Positions 7,119-14,424 of a stretch of DNA of 30,879 nt are shown in pieces. The notes under the pieces are model-generated. The model was given only the letters and a program-made list of their open reading frames with translations, was not told the DNA's origin and did no database searches. Made by a program: the position numbers and the translations under genes. Within the stretch, counting starts at the first letter, position 1; every line of letters starts with the position of its first letter. The DNA comes from a virus. The stretch covers positions 1-30,879 of IMG/VR virus record IMGVR_UViG_3300032677_000117, one strand, 5' to 3'.

Positions 7119-7604
7119 ATGGCCACTGTCCCGATGGTTTCCGTTGTCCTTGGTGAAGCGTTCACCGGCCCCAGCGGAACGACCTACGTCCCCAACGCCT
7201 TCGGCATCATCAACGTGAACCCCGCTGATGTGCCCTTTGCCATCCAGGCCGGCGCCGTCTTCGCCTACCTGCAGGAGGCGACCATTCCGGCCCCGACCAC
7301 GGCCGCCGCGGGCACGACCCAGGGCAACGCGGGTGCTCTGCCCGCCCTCGCTGGCAACATCTACCCCGTCAGCGGCGCGTCTGGCACGAACGGTGTGGTG
7401 TTGGCTGCGGCTGACGCCATCGTGGGCCGACAGATCCTGATCACCAACCCGGTGGCCCAGGCCCTGCTGATCTACCCGCCTGCTGGTGGCTCCGCAACCA
7501 TCAATGCGGGCGCGGCCAATGCCGCCTACACCACAGCGTCCGCCAAGGGCGCCCTGCTCACCTGCATCGTGGCTGGCGCGAACAGCCAGTGGTGCGCCCT
7601 TTAG
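7119..7604 (+). CDS. Virion-like Ala/Gly/Thr-rich protein
   Basis: The 161-residue product has no charged-helix regions and is rich in Ala, Gly, Thr and Val, with strand-forming segments (NAFGIINVNPADVPFAIQAGAVFAYL; RQILITNPVAQALLIYPPAGG). This composition is typical of phage decoration or head-associated proteins. Start: the ATG at 7119 preceded by GGAGGTATTCC. No signal peptide or membrane helix is visible. It opens a block of structural-looking genes mixed with lysis genes. A minor capsid or decoration role is my inference from composition and place. Confidence 0.65.
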   Translation: MATVPMVSVVLGEAFTGPSGTTYVPNAFGIINVNPADVPFAIQAGAVFAYLQEATIPAPTTAAAGTTQGNAGALPALAGNIYPVSGASGTNGVVLAAADAIVGRQILITNPVAQALLIYPPAGGSATINAGAANAAYTTASAKGALLTCIVAGANSQWCAL

Positions 7605-7628
7605 GTCTGCTTCCACGAGAGGTAGACC

Positions 7629-8321
7629 ATGGCCGACTTCGCGCAAGCCCTACCCTGGGTCCTCAACCATGAGGTGATCGGGTGGCCTGTCGGTGTTTCC
7701 GACGTCGCCGCGGGGATGGCGCATGTTCAGGCGTTGGGCAAGGAACACTTCTGGTTCACGGATGACCCCGATGACGCGGGCGGGGCCACGGCCTGGGGGC
7801 TGACGCTCTACTTGGCGAAGGCCTACGGAATCGGCACGGTTGATGACTTGAAGGCGATCAGCGATGAGAAGCTGGCCCAGGTCTACCGTGCCGCCTTTTG
7901 GCGCTTCGACGCGCTGGATCAGCGGGTGGCCACCAAGCTGCTCGACTTGGCGGTGAACGAGGGGCTGCATCCGGCTATCCACCTCGTCCAGGCGGTGCTC
8001 TACGGCCTCGGCGTGGAGATCACCCAGGACGGCGCCTGGGGCCCGAACACCCAGACAGCCATCCTGGCCTCCAGCCCCACGGCCATCCTGGACGGCCTGG
8101 TTGAGGAGGCCTGCGACTACTACCAGACCCGCGTGGTGAATCGGCCCCAGAGCGCGAAGTTCCTGGCGGGCTGGCTCATCCGGGCTAAAGCCTTGCCCCC
8201 TGTCGAGCCTGCGGGCTCACCTGCCCCCGGCGCTGGCGTTGCTGCCGAGCTTACCCCCAGCGCGGACGGGGGCTCCAGTCCGGCTGTGGCGATCACACCC
8301 GATGAAGGAGGGGCTGACTAA
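7629..8321 (+). CDS. Endolysin: GH108-type muramidase with peptidoglycan-binding domain
   Basis: The 230-residue product fits the GH108 (N-acetylmuramidase, secretion-activator) family that cuts the glycan chain of peptidoglycan at host lysis. The catalytic glutamate is in VLNHE (E15), and the hallmark DDPDDAGGATAWGLTL lies at 45-60. The spacing between them is about 25 residues longer than in the usual HExGY-DPxxxGG pattern, so there is an insertion. From about 100 to 180 there is a PG_binding_3-like region (LGVEITQDGAWGPNTQTAIL). The last 40 residues are a Pro/Ala/Gly-rich tail. There is no signal peptide, so it depends on the holin at 10362. The ribosome-binding site is GAGAGGTAGACC. Confidence 0.85.
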   Translation: MADFAQALPWVLNHEVIGWPVGVSDVAAGMAHVQALGKEHFWFTDDPDDAGGATAWGLTLYLAKAYGIGTVDDLKAISDEKLAQVYRAAFWRFDALDQRVATKLLDLAVNEGLHPAIHLVQAVLYGLGVEITQDGAWGPNTQTAILASSPTAILDGLVEEACDYYQTRVVNRPQSAKFLAGWLIRAKALPPVEPAGSPAPGAGVAAELTPSADGGSSPAVAITPDEGGAD

Positions 8322-8902
8322 TGACGCTCACGCTCGCCATGGCCAACCGCCAGGCCCTCCTGAACGACTACAACGCGCTCTGGGGCGCCGCCTCGCAGCT
8401 GGCCATCTTCTCCGGCACGGCGCCGACCAATGCGGACACCGCCTTCAGCGGCAACGCCATCATCGCAGCCAACCCGTTCAGCTCTACGGCGTTCGGCACG
8501 GCCACTGCGGCCACCCCCTCGGTCATCACGGCCAACTCGATCACCCAACAGAACGTCTACGCCACGGCGACGGCCACCTTCTTCCGGTCCTATGCCCAGG
8601 GCACCAGCGGCATCAGCGGGTCGTCCTTCGTGGTGGGCAACGTCTACATGGTGCAGGCGCCGGGTTCGTCCACCCTGGCGAATTACCAGAGTATCGGACT
8701 GAGCGCTGGGATCACATCCCTGGCCGCCGGCCAGATGTTCATCGCCACGGGCACGACCCTTACAGGCAGCGGCACGGCCTACCTGATGAACACGATGGAG
8801 CAGGGCACGGTCGGCACGTCAGGCGCCGACCTCAACCTGAACACCACCTCCTTGGTGGCGGGCGGCCCGCTGTCGATCACCTCGTTCACGCGGCAGATGT
8901 AG
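8321..8902 (+). CDS. Virion-associated structural protein (hypothetical)
   Basis: The 193-residue product begins with a helix (LAMANRQALLNDYNALWG) followed by SQLAIFSGTAPTNADTAFSGNAIIAANP. This resembles phage proteins of unknown function found among head or tail genes, in which an initial helix leads to a beta-rich LxIYxGxxPxxxD-type segment. The remainder is Ser/Thr/Ala/Gly-rich strands. TAATG couples it to the endolysin, and GAAGGAGGGG lies upstream. It is probably a particle component, with the exact position unknown. Confidence 0.65.
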   Translation: MTLTLAMANRQALLNDYNALWGAASQLAIFSGTAPTNADTAFSGNAIIAANPFSSTAFGTATAATPSVITANSITQQNVYATATATFFRSYAQGTSGISGSSFVVGNVYMVQAPGSSTLANYQSIGLSAGITSLAAGQMFIATGTTLTGSGTAYLMNTMEQGTVGTSGADLNLNTTSLVAGGPLSITSFTRQM

Positions 8903-8904
8903 CC

Positions 8905-9339
8905 ATGGCTCGATTCTCCCTGGGGTTCTCCACGCCAGCCGCCGCAGCCTCTGCGGCCTACGCGAACCTCATCACGGCATCGACCGAGCGGGCCTATGTT
9001 CGTGAGATCGGGCTATTCCTCAACGCCGCCACGGCCTCCAGCATCGGCCTGATCCGGCCGGCGACGGTAGGCACGGCGACATCCCCTGTGGCCGGGCAGC
9101 CGGTGGACGCCGCTGACGCCGCCGCCACTGCGACCGTGGGAACGGCCTGGTCGGCGGCTGGCACGGTCGGGTCGAACTACCTCCGCAAGATCACGCTCCC
9201 CGCCGCCATCGGCAACGGAATCATCTGGACCTTCGGCGAGCGCGACCTGGTGGTGCCCGTGTCCTCGTGCCTGTTCCTGTGGAACTACGGCGGCAGCGCC
9301 GGTTCCGTGTTGAACGGCTACATCGTGTGGGATGAGTGA
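8905..9339 (+). CDS. Virion-like structural protein (hypothetical)
   Basis: The 144-residue product begins MARFSLGFSTPAA and is beta-rich, with the segment RAYVREIGLFLNAATASSIGLIRPATVGTA resembling phage proteins that describe virion surface components. The frame is open further upstream, but the ATG at 8905 lies just after the stop of the preceding gene and gives a sensible protein. Upstream codons read out of frame through the endolysin and the 8321 gene. Its stop joins the next start as TGATG. It is likely a particle protein; the role is not known. Confidence 0.62.
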   Translation: MARFSLGFSTPAAAASAAYANLITASTERAYVREIGLFLNAATASSIGLIRPATVGTATSPVAGQPVDAADAAATATVGTAWSAAGTVGSNYLRKITLPAAIGNGIIWTFGERDLVVPVSSCLFLWNYGGSAGSVLNGYIVWDE

Positions 9340-10349
9340 TGGGCGCCAAACTTTGGCAGCAAAGCCCTAACCAGAATGTCCCGCCGATTCAGGCGGGGCA
9401 GACGTTCTCGGTGACTTTCGGGCAGAACATCCAACAGTCGGGGATTACTGGCACATCATCCGGGACCCTGGGCATCGTCACGGCAGACCTGGACACAGGA
9501 GAACTTGGTGAGGCTGGGGCCTCTTCTGCCCCGCTGGCTGTCACCGGAGCCAGTTCGGGCTCCTTCATCACACCGCTATCCGGGTCGAGCTCGGCGCTGG
9601 TCTCCCTCCTGGGGCTCGCCGCTGGGGTCCTGGTCGCCATCGGCCTATCCTCGGCTCAGGTCGCCATCCTCTCGGTCGCCACCGGGGCACAGGGTGAAGT
9701 GGGCAGCGGTTCGGGCACCCTGGCGTTCATCCCTGCTGGCACGGGCGCCCAAGGTGCGACCGGAACCGGGACAGATACCCTCGCTCTGGCTGGGTCCGCC
9801 TCTGGCAACTACGGCGCGACATCGTTCTCCGGAAGCTCTGCAGACGCCCTGGCGGTGTCCGGCGCCTCGTCTGGCGTGGTCACCCTCCAGGGAACAAGCG
9901 CCGATGCACTGGCCATCTCAGGGTCGGCTACTGGGACGCTAAAGACGGCAGGCTCCAGTTCGGGCGCCTTGGCCCTTGCACCTACCGGCACGGGCACCTT
10001 CACCCAGTCTTTCAACGGCTCCAGCTCGGACAGCCTCGCCATTCTGGCCACCGGAACAGGTGCGCATGGCGTCAAGGGCACGGGTTCCGACCTGCTGGCC
10101 TTCGGCGGGACCTCCGCTGGATCGTTCGCCGCGCCGATCAGCGGGACCAGCTCCGCGGCGTTGACGTTCACCGGGTCGGGTTCTGGTGGGGGTCTGGCAG
10201 CCATCACGGGCACCAGCGGCGGTCTGCTCGTCGTCAACGGTGGCGCCACCGGGACCTACGTCAACACGCCCGGCCAGGCCGGGCTCGTGGTTTCCAAGCC
10301 CACCAATTTCGTCACCGTCCTGCCGCCCACCCCGGGCTGGCTCGTATGA
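9339..10349 (+). CDS. Ser/Gly/Ala-rich protein with thirteen 20-23 residue repeats
   Basis: The 336-residue product is built almost entirely from one repeat of consensus G(T/S)(S/G)(S/A)xxLA(I/V/F)xxxxTG. Repeats begin near residues 38, 60, 82, 102, 122, 142, 165, 185, 205, 227, 247, 269 and 291, a spacing of 20 to 23. The first 37 residues (WQQSPNQNVPPIQAGQTFSVTFGQNI) and last 30 (VVSKPTNFVTVLPPTPGWLV) are not repeated and look like capping or attachment segments. A regular beta solenoid or fibre is the natural reading. Start: the ATG at 9339 overlapping the previous stop; a GTG at 9336 is also in frame. It is probably a virion appendage. Confidence 0.72.
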   Translation: MGAKLWQQSPNQNVPPIQAGQTFSVTFGQNIQQSGITGTSSGTLGIVTADLDTGELGEAGASSAPLAVTGASSGSFITPLSGSSSALVSLLGLAAGVLVAIGLSSAQVAILSVATGAQGEVGSGSGTLAFIPAGTGAQGATGTGTDTLALAGSASGNYGATSFSGSSADALAVSGASSGVVTLQGTSADALAISGSATGTLKTAGSSSGALALAPTGTGTFTQSFNGSSSDSLAILATGTGAHGVKGTGSDLLAFGGTSAGSFAAPISGTSSAALTFTGSGSGGGLAAITGTSGGLLVVNGGATGTYVNTPGQAGLVVSKPTNFVTVLPPTPGWLV

Positions 10350-10361
10350 GGGAGGTGCCTG

Positions 10362-10898
10362 ATGTCCTTTGACTGGAAGTCCATCGTCAAGACCGTCGCA
10401 CCGATGCTCGGCACGGCGCTCGGCGGGCCCTTCGGTGGCATCGCCGGAGCCGCCATCGCCAAGGCCCTGGGCACTCCCGACGCCAACCCCGACACCCTCA
10501 GCGCCGCCATCCAGAACGCCACGCCTGACCAGCTCGTCGCCATCAAGAAGATCGAGGATGACTTCGCCGCCCAGATGGCCCAGATGGGCTTCGCCGACAC
10601 CGAGGCCCTGGAGAAGATCGCCGCCGACGACCGCGACAGCGCCCGAAAGCGGGAGATCGCCGTCAAGGACAAGACCCCCGCCGCCGGGTTTTACATCATC
10701 ACCGTCGGGTTCTTTGTGCTCCTGGTGGCAATGATGTTCCTCCCCATCCCCGAAGCGAACAAGGCCGTCCTCTACGTGATGGTCGGCTCCCTGGGCACGG
10801 CCTGGGTTGGCTGTACGAACTACTACTACGGCAAGTCCAGCACTGATCCCGTCAAGGATCACATGCTCTACAACTCCACGCCCACGGAGGCCAAGTGA
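10362..10898 (+). CDS. Three-TM holin (GTA/prophage holin type)
   Basis: The 178-residue product has the layout of the three-transmembrane holins found in gene transfer agents and prophages. A small-residue-rich hydrophobic segment near residues 8-35 (KTVAPMLGTALGGPFGGIAGAAIAKAL) comes first. A charged helical middle (TPDQLVAIKKIEDDFAAQMAQMGF through RDSARKREIAVKD) follows. Two clear membrane helices lie at about 109-128 (FYIITVGFFVLLVAMMFL) and 135-155. Holins open the inner membrane and let the endolysin reach the wall. The ribosome-binding site is GGGAGGTGCCTG. It overlaps the next gene as GTGA. Confidence 0.82.
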   Translation: MSFDWKSIVKTVAPMLGTALGGPFGGIAGAAIAKALGTPDANPDTLSAAIQNATPDQLVAIKKIEDDFAAQMAQMGFADTEALEKIAADDRDSARKREIAVKDKTPAAGFYIITVGFFVLLVAMMFLPIPEANKAVLYVMVGSLGTAWVGCTNYYYGKSSTDPVKDHMLYNSTPTEAK

Positions 10899-11182
10899 CT
10901 CCTGGGGAATGGATCAGCGTCTGCTCGGTCTCTCTCGGGGCCTGTGGCTTGCTCTATTCGTCCCACCGGGACCTGAAGCACACGATCCAATCCCTGTTCA
11001 TCGAGCGGTTAGAGCGAATCGAGGAAGAGGACAAGCTGCGGGACGAGTGGATCCAGGACGTCCAGAACAAGGCCGATGATGTCACCGGGAAGATAAAGAT
11101 CGTTGAGTTCAGGCTCGACATGGTTGAGAAGAACTGCGGCGTCCGGCATGACCAGCACGGCTTCCCAGGCGGGGCGCTCTGA
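10895..11182 (+). CDS. Spanin-like small membrane/coiled-coil protein
   Basis: The 95-residue product starts with GTG at 10895, overlapping the holin stop. It has one N-terminal membrane helix (WISVCSVSLGACGLLYSS, about 6-23) and then a long charged coiled coil (LFIERLERIEEEDKLRDEWIQDVQNKADDVTGKIKIVEFRL). That is the inner-membrane spanin (Rz) layout, and position after the holin fits. No separate outer-membrane Rz1-like frame is seen inside or after it, so another type of small lysis accessory or holin-associated protein is possible. It couples to the portal gene by TGATG. Confidence 0.6.
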   Translation: MTPGEWISVCSVSLGACGLLYSSHRDLKHTIQSLFIERLERIEEEDKLRDEWIQDVQNKADDVTGKIKIVEFRLDMVEKNCGVRHDQHGFPGGAL

Positions 11183-13503
11183 TGGCCACCCCCCTCCTCT
11201 CCGGCACCCTGGGCGATGGCCGCGTGGTGGACGTCTCCACCATGACCCCGGCGAAGCCCCAGCCCGCCTCCCTGGTCTCCCGCGCTGCCGCCCTGGCCCG
11301 CTGGGTCTGGGATGGCACCGCCCCGGCTGAGCAGTTCTTCGGTCCCGGCACGCCCATGGTCCCCGTCGCCCCCGAAGAGGTGGCGGGCCGGATGCGGGAC
11401 TACCCCCTCACGGCGAACATGCAGTGGGCGCCCCGCTCGGAGGAGATGACCCCGTTCCAGGAGCTCTACAGCCTGGCGGACATCCACGACCTGACCCGGC
11501 TCTGCATCGAGACGCGCAAGGACCAGATGGCCGGCCAGGAGTGGACCATCCGGCTCCGCAGGGCGCCCGGCGGTAAGAAGTTCGGGGATGTGCAGGAGGA
11601 CCTGGTCAAGTTCTTCCAGTCGCCCGACAAGCGTGAGCCCTGGGAGCAGTGGCAGGGGCGGCTGCTCGAGGATCACTTCGTCGGGGACTGCGCCACGGCC
11701 TACGTTCGCCGCGACCTGAAGGGCGATGTGTGGGGCTTCGAGCCGATCCACGGCGGCACCATCACGCTCCGCCTGGACCCCTGGGGCCGGGTGCCGATGC
11801 TGGGTGAGGCCTACACCCAGATCATCAAGGGGATGCCCGCGGTGGGCTACACCCGGGACCAGTTGATCTATGCCCCGCGGCGCCCCAGGAACCACAAGGG
11901 CTACGGCCTGTCTTGCGTCGAGCAGATCATCATCACGGTCAACCTCTGCCTGCGCCGCCAGTTCCACCAGCTCGCCTGGTACACGGACGGCTCGGCGCCC
12001 GACCTGATCATCGGCGTCCCCAAGGAGTGGAACTCCAAGGAGATCATCAAGCTCGAGGCCCACTGGGAGAGCCTGTTCCGCGGCAACAGCCAGCAGCGCC
12101 GCGGGCGGCCCCTGCTGATCCCCGGTGGGAACGAGTGCAAGTTCGAGAACACGAAGAAGGACCCGCTCAAGGACGAGTTCGATGAGTGGCTGGCTCGCGT
12201 GGTCTGCTACGCCTTCAGCCTGCCGCCCACCCCGTTCGTCAAGATGATGAACCGTGGCACCGCGGAGACCGCCCAGGAGACCGCTCAGAAGGAGGGCCTG
12301 GTCCCCCTGAAGAAGTGGTGGAAGTCCATCGTGGACGACATGCTCGTCCGGATGGGCCGCCCGGAGTGCGAGTTCGCCTGGACTGACCAGGAGGCGCTTG
12401 ATCCGCTGGTTCGGGCCCAGGTCAACAACATCAACCTCGCCAACGGCACGGTGAAGCGCAACGAGGTCCGCGACAGCCTGGGGCTGGACGCGCTCCCCGA
12501 CGACGCCATCCCGACCCTGCCCGAGGCCCAGGCTCTGGCTGCCCTGGTGACGGCTGGGATCCTGGATGCAGCTGCCGCCGCCGAGAAGCTGGGCCTCCCC
12601 AAGCCCACGCCGCCCACGCCGAAGCCGGACCCCCTTTCCCCGCCCCCCGGAGCCGCCTCCGACCCCCAAGGCCAGGCCCAGCCTGCGTCCACTGATAAGC
12701 AGCCCCCCGCGGCGGGGAAACCTAAGCAACCGGCCCTCTCCCAGTCCTCGGGGCGCTCAGCCGAGAAGATGGCCAAGAACCGGAAGGCTCTGCCCAGCCG
12801 CAACCGGGAAGACCTGCTCCGGATGGAGGCTTCCTACACCCTGAAGGCGGCCAAGGAACTGGACCGGATCCGCAAGGCAGCCATCTCCCGGGTTCGGGCT
12901 ACCGAACACAAGCTGGCGAAGGCCCCCGGCGAACCCATCGCCAACATCGTCACCGACGAGGACTTCAACCGCTTCCGGGCGCTCCTGCAGGCTCAGGCCC
13001 TGGACCTCTACCAGGGCGGGGCGGCGGCAGCCGGTCAGACCCTGAACGCCACGGACGCCATGCTCAAGCTGGCGAACGAGCGGGGCATCGCCTGGGCCGA
13101 AGCCCACGCCGCCGAGCAGATCGTGGGGATCAGCCAGACCACCAAGGACGGTGTGCGGGAGCTAGTCGAGCAGGCCATGACCGAGGGCTGGTCCAACAAC
13201 CGCCTGGCCGACGCCTTGGACGAGGCCTACGAGTTCAGCCCCGACCGGGCCGAGGTAATTTCCCGCACCGAATCTGCCATGGCTGATCTCAAGGGGAACA
13301 TGGAGATCAGCAAGGAGGCCGGCGTCGAGCGGGTCCAGTGGCTCACGGCCGAGGCGGATGCCTGCGACCAGTGCGACGACCTGGACGGGAAGGAGGCCCC
13401 GGTAGACGGCGCCTTCGATGACGGCACCCCCGCGGATGACGTGGCCCACCCGAATTGCCGGTGTGACCGAATTGCAGTCCTTCCTGAAGAAAGCGAGGAG
13501 TAA
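11182..13503 (+). CDS. Portal protein fused to a Mu gpF-like head morphogenesis domain
   Basis: The 773-residue product joins two usual head genes. Residues 1 to about 430 are an HK97-type portal: the stem and wing region with LADIHDLTRLCIETRKDQMAGQEW, PRRPRNHKGYGLSCVEQIIITVN, and a late SLPPTPFVKMMNRGTAETAQET helix. A proline-rich linker runs at about 470-530. The C-terminal 230 residues are a Mu gpF/SPP1 gp7-type domain with RAEVISRTESAMA, CDQCDDLDG and HPNCRC at 756-761. The dodecameric portal is the DNA entry gate, and gpF-like proteins enter the head and help assembly or DNA ejection. There is no stop or start between them, so one chain carries both. Confidence 0.92.
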   Translation: MATPLLSGTLGDGRVVDVSTMTPAKPQPASLVSRAAALARWVWDGTAPAEQFFGPGTPMVPVAPEEVAGRMRDYPLTANMQWAPRSEEMTPFQELYSLADIHDLTRLCIETRKDQMAGQEWTIRLRRAPGGKKFGDVQEDLVKFFQSPDKREPWEQWQGRLLEDHFVGDCATAYVRRDLKGDVWGFEPIHGGTITLRLDPWGRVPMLGEAYTQIIKGMPAVGYTRDQLIYAPRRPRNHKGYGLSCVEQIIITVNLCLRRQFHQLAWYTDGSAPDLIIGVPKEWNSKEIIKLEAHWESLFRGNSQQRRGRPLLIPGGNECKFENTKKDPLKDEFDEWLARVVCYAFSLPPTPFVKMMNRGTAETAQETAQKEGLVPLKKWWKSIVDDMLVRMGRPECEFAWTDQEALDPLVRAQVNNINLANGTVKRNEVRDSLGLDALPDDAIPTLPEAQALAALVTAGILDAAAAAEKLGLPKPTPPTPKPDPLSPPPGAASDPQGQAQPASTDKQPPAAGKPKQPALSQSSGRSAEKMAKNRKALPSRNREDLLRMEASYTLKAAKELDRIRKAAISRVRATEHKLAKAPGEPIANIVTDEDFNRFRALLQAQALDLYQGGAAAAGQTLNATDAMLKLANERGIAWAEAHAAEQIVGISQTTKDGVRELVEQAMTEGWSNNRLADALDEAYEFSPDRAEVISRTESAMADLKGNMEISKEAGVERVQWLTAEADACDQCDDLDGKEAPVDGAFDDGTPADDVAHPNCRCDRIAVLPEESEE

Positions 13504-13977
13504 ATGGCCCAAGCAGATGATGGCTTCCTTCGAGTCTGGCACCGTGGCATGGGCCCGGGCGCCGGCGTGCCCCAGCCCAAGGCTGTGGGCGCCCCTCTAA
13601 CCGCGATTGGCGTGTCTTCCTGGGCGAAGATCACGGACGCGCCCAACGCCTACTTCGCCCAGCTCACCGGCACGTCCGGGGCGGTGACTGCCACCTGTCA
13701 CTTCGAGTTCGGGGACGACATCCCGGGCCTGCCGATGGGCAACCAGAACGCCGTCGCTCCGGCTGGCATGGGGACGGCCATCAGCCTCACTGGCACGGGC
13801 GCCGGTGTAGCCGCCGCAGGTCCCCCGGCCTCCAGCGCCTTGGTTGGCCTCGGAATGTTCGGCGCGGACGCCTCAGTGAGCCCCTTGGTGCCCTGGAAGT
13901 ACGTCCGCCTGAACGTAACGGCCATCTCCGGCACCGGGGCCCAGGTGGCTGGCTTCCAGACGATGGGTGGCGCCTGA
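13504..13977 (+). CDS. Small structural-like protein (hypothetical)
   Basis: The 157-residue product is Gly/Ala/Thr/Val-rich with strand-like segments (ITDAPNAYFAQLTGTSGAVTATCHFEFGDDIPG; WKYVRLNVTAISGTGAQVAGFQTMGG). This pattern resembles phage proteins predicted to be beta-sandwich virion components. GCGAGGAGTAA is the ribosome-binding site, and the ATG follows the portal stop directly. It lies between the portal and protease genes, so a head role is likely. I do not recognise the family. Confidence 0.6.
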   Translation: MAQADDGFLRVWHRGMGPGAGVPQPKAVGAPLTAIGVSSWAKITDAPNAYFAQLTGTSGAVTATCHFEFGDDIPGLPMGNQNAVAPAGMGTAISLTGTGAGVAAAGPPASSALVGLGMFGADASVSPLVPWKYVRLNVTAISGTGAQVAGFQTMGGA

Positions 13978-14183
13978 TGCCGCTACCGGTCATCACCTCC
14001 GCCACCTCCTCCTGCGTCTACGAGATGTGCGAGCAGAGCGGACACGCCGTCTGCAAGACGTTCGCGGCCTACTACGCCCGGCTCTGCGGGGCGGCCCAGG
14101 CGGCGGTGACCAACCCCAGCGGCGACAACCTGGCGGCGCTCCAGGACGTCCTGAACGAGAACGAAGCGCTCCACTACGACTGA
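13977..14183 (+). CDS. Small cysteine-containing hypothetical protein
   Basis: The 68-residue product is coupled by TGATG to the gene before it. It is helical and carries four cysteines in the first 40 residues (SSCVYEMCEQSGHAVCK then ARLCGAA), with an Asn/Leu-rich C-terminal helix. The cysteines do not form a clear zinc site because their spacing is irregular. No function is recognised. It belongs to the head gene cluster by position. Confidence 0.55.
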   Translation: MPLPVITSATSSCVYEMCEQSGHAVCKTFAAYYARLCGAAQAAVTNPSGDNLAALQDVLNENEALHYD

Positions 14184-14190
14184 GGAAACC

Positions 14191-14424
14191 ATGCCACGAG
14201 GTATTCAAGTTCCAGTGACTATCGGCTTCGACCGCCACAAGGCCATCGGCATGCTGCGGGTGGATGCCGACTCCCTGCCCGCTGAGGGAAACTTCGTGTT
14301 CTCCGTGCGGGGGAGGGTCACGCCCCGGGGTGGGGTCAAGAAGTTCGAGCTGGAGGAGGTCTCCGTTCTGTCGGACTCGGACTTCCAAAAGGTCCTGGAT
14401 TCCAAGAAGAAAGGAGGCAAGTGA
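14191..14424 (+). CDS. Small hypothetical protein in the head cluster
   Basis: The 77-residue product looks like a compact beta-barrel: alternating strands QVPVTIGFDRHKAIGMLRVD, GNFVFSVRGRVTPRG and KKFELEEVSVLSD, then a lysine-rich tail (KKKGGK). GAGGAAACC precedes the ATG at 14191. Its stop overlaps the protease start as TGATG. No family is recognised. Confidence 0.58.
   Translation: MPRGIQVPVTIGFDRHKAIGMLRVDADSLPAEGNFVFSVRGRVTPRGGVKKFELEEVSVLSDSDFQKVLDSKKKGGK

Noticed and set aside
10954-12729. Long open frame of 591 codons on the - strand
   Set aside because: It lies wholly over the 3' end of the spanin-like gene and the portal-gpF gene, which have clear domains. Long antisense frames are common in high-GC coding DNA. 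The translation is Gly/Leu/Arg-rich with no recognisable motif.
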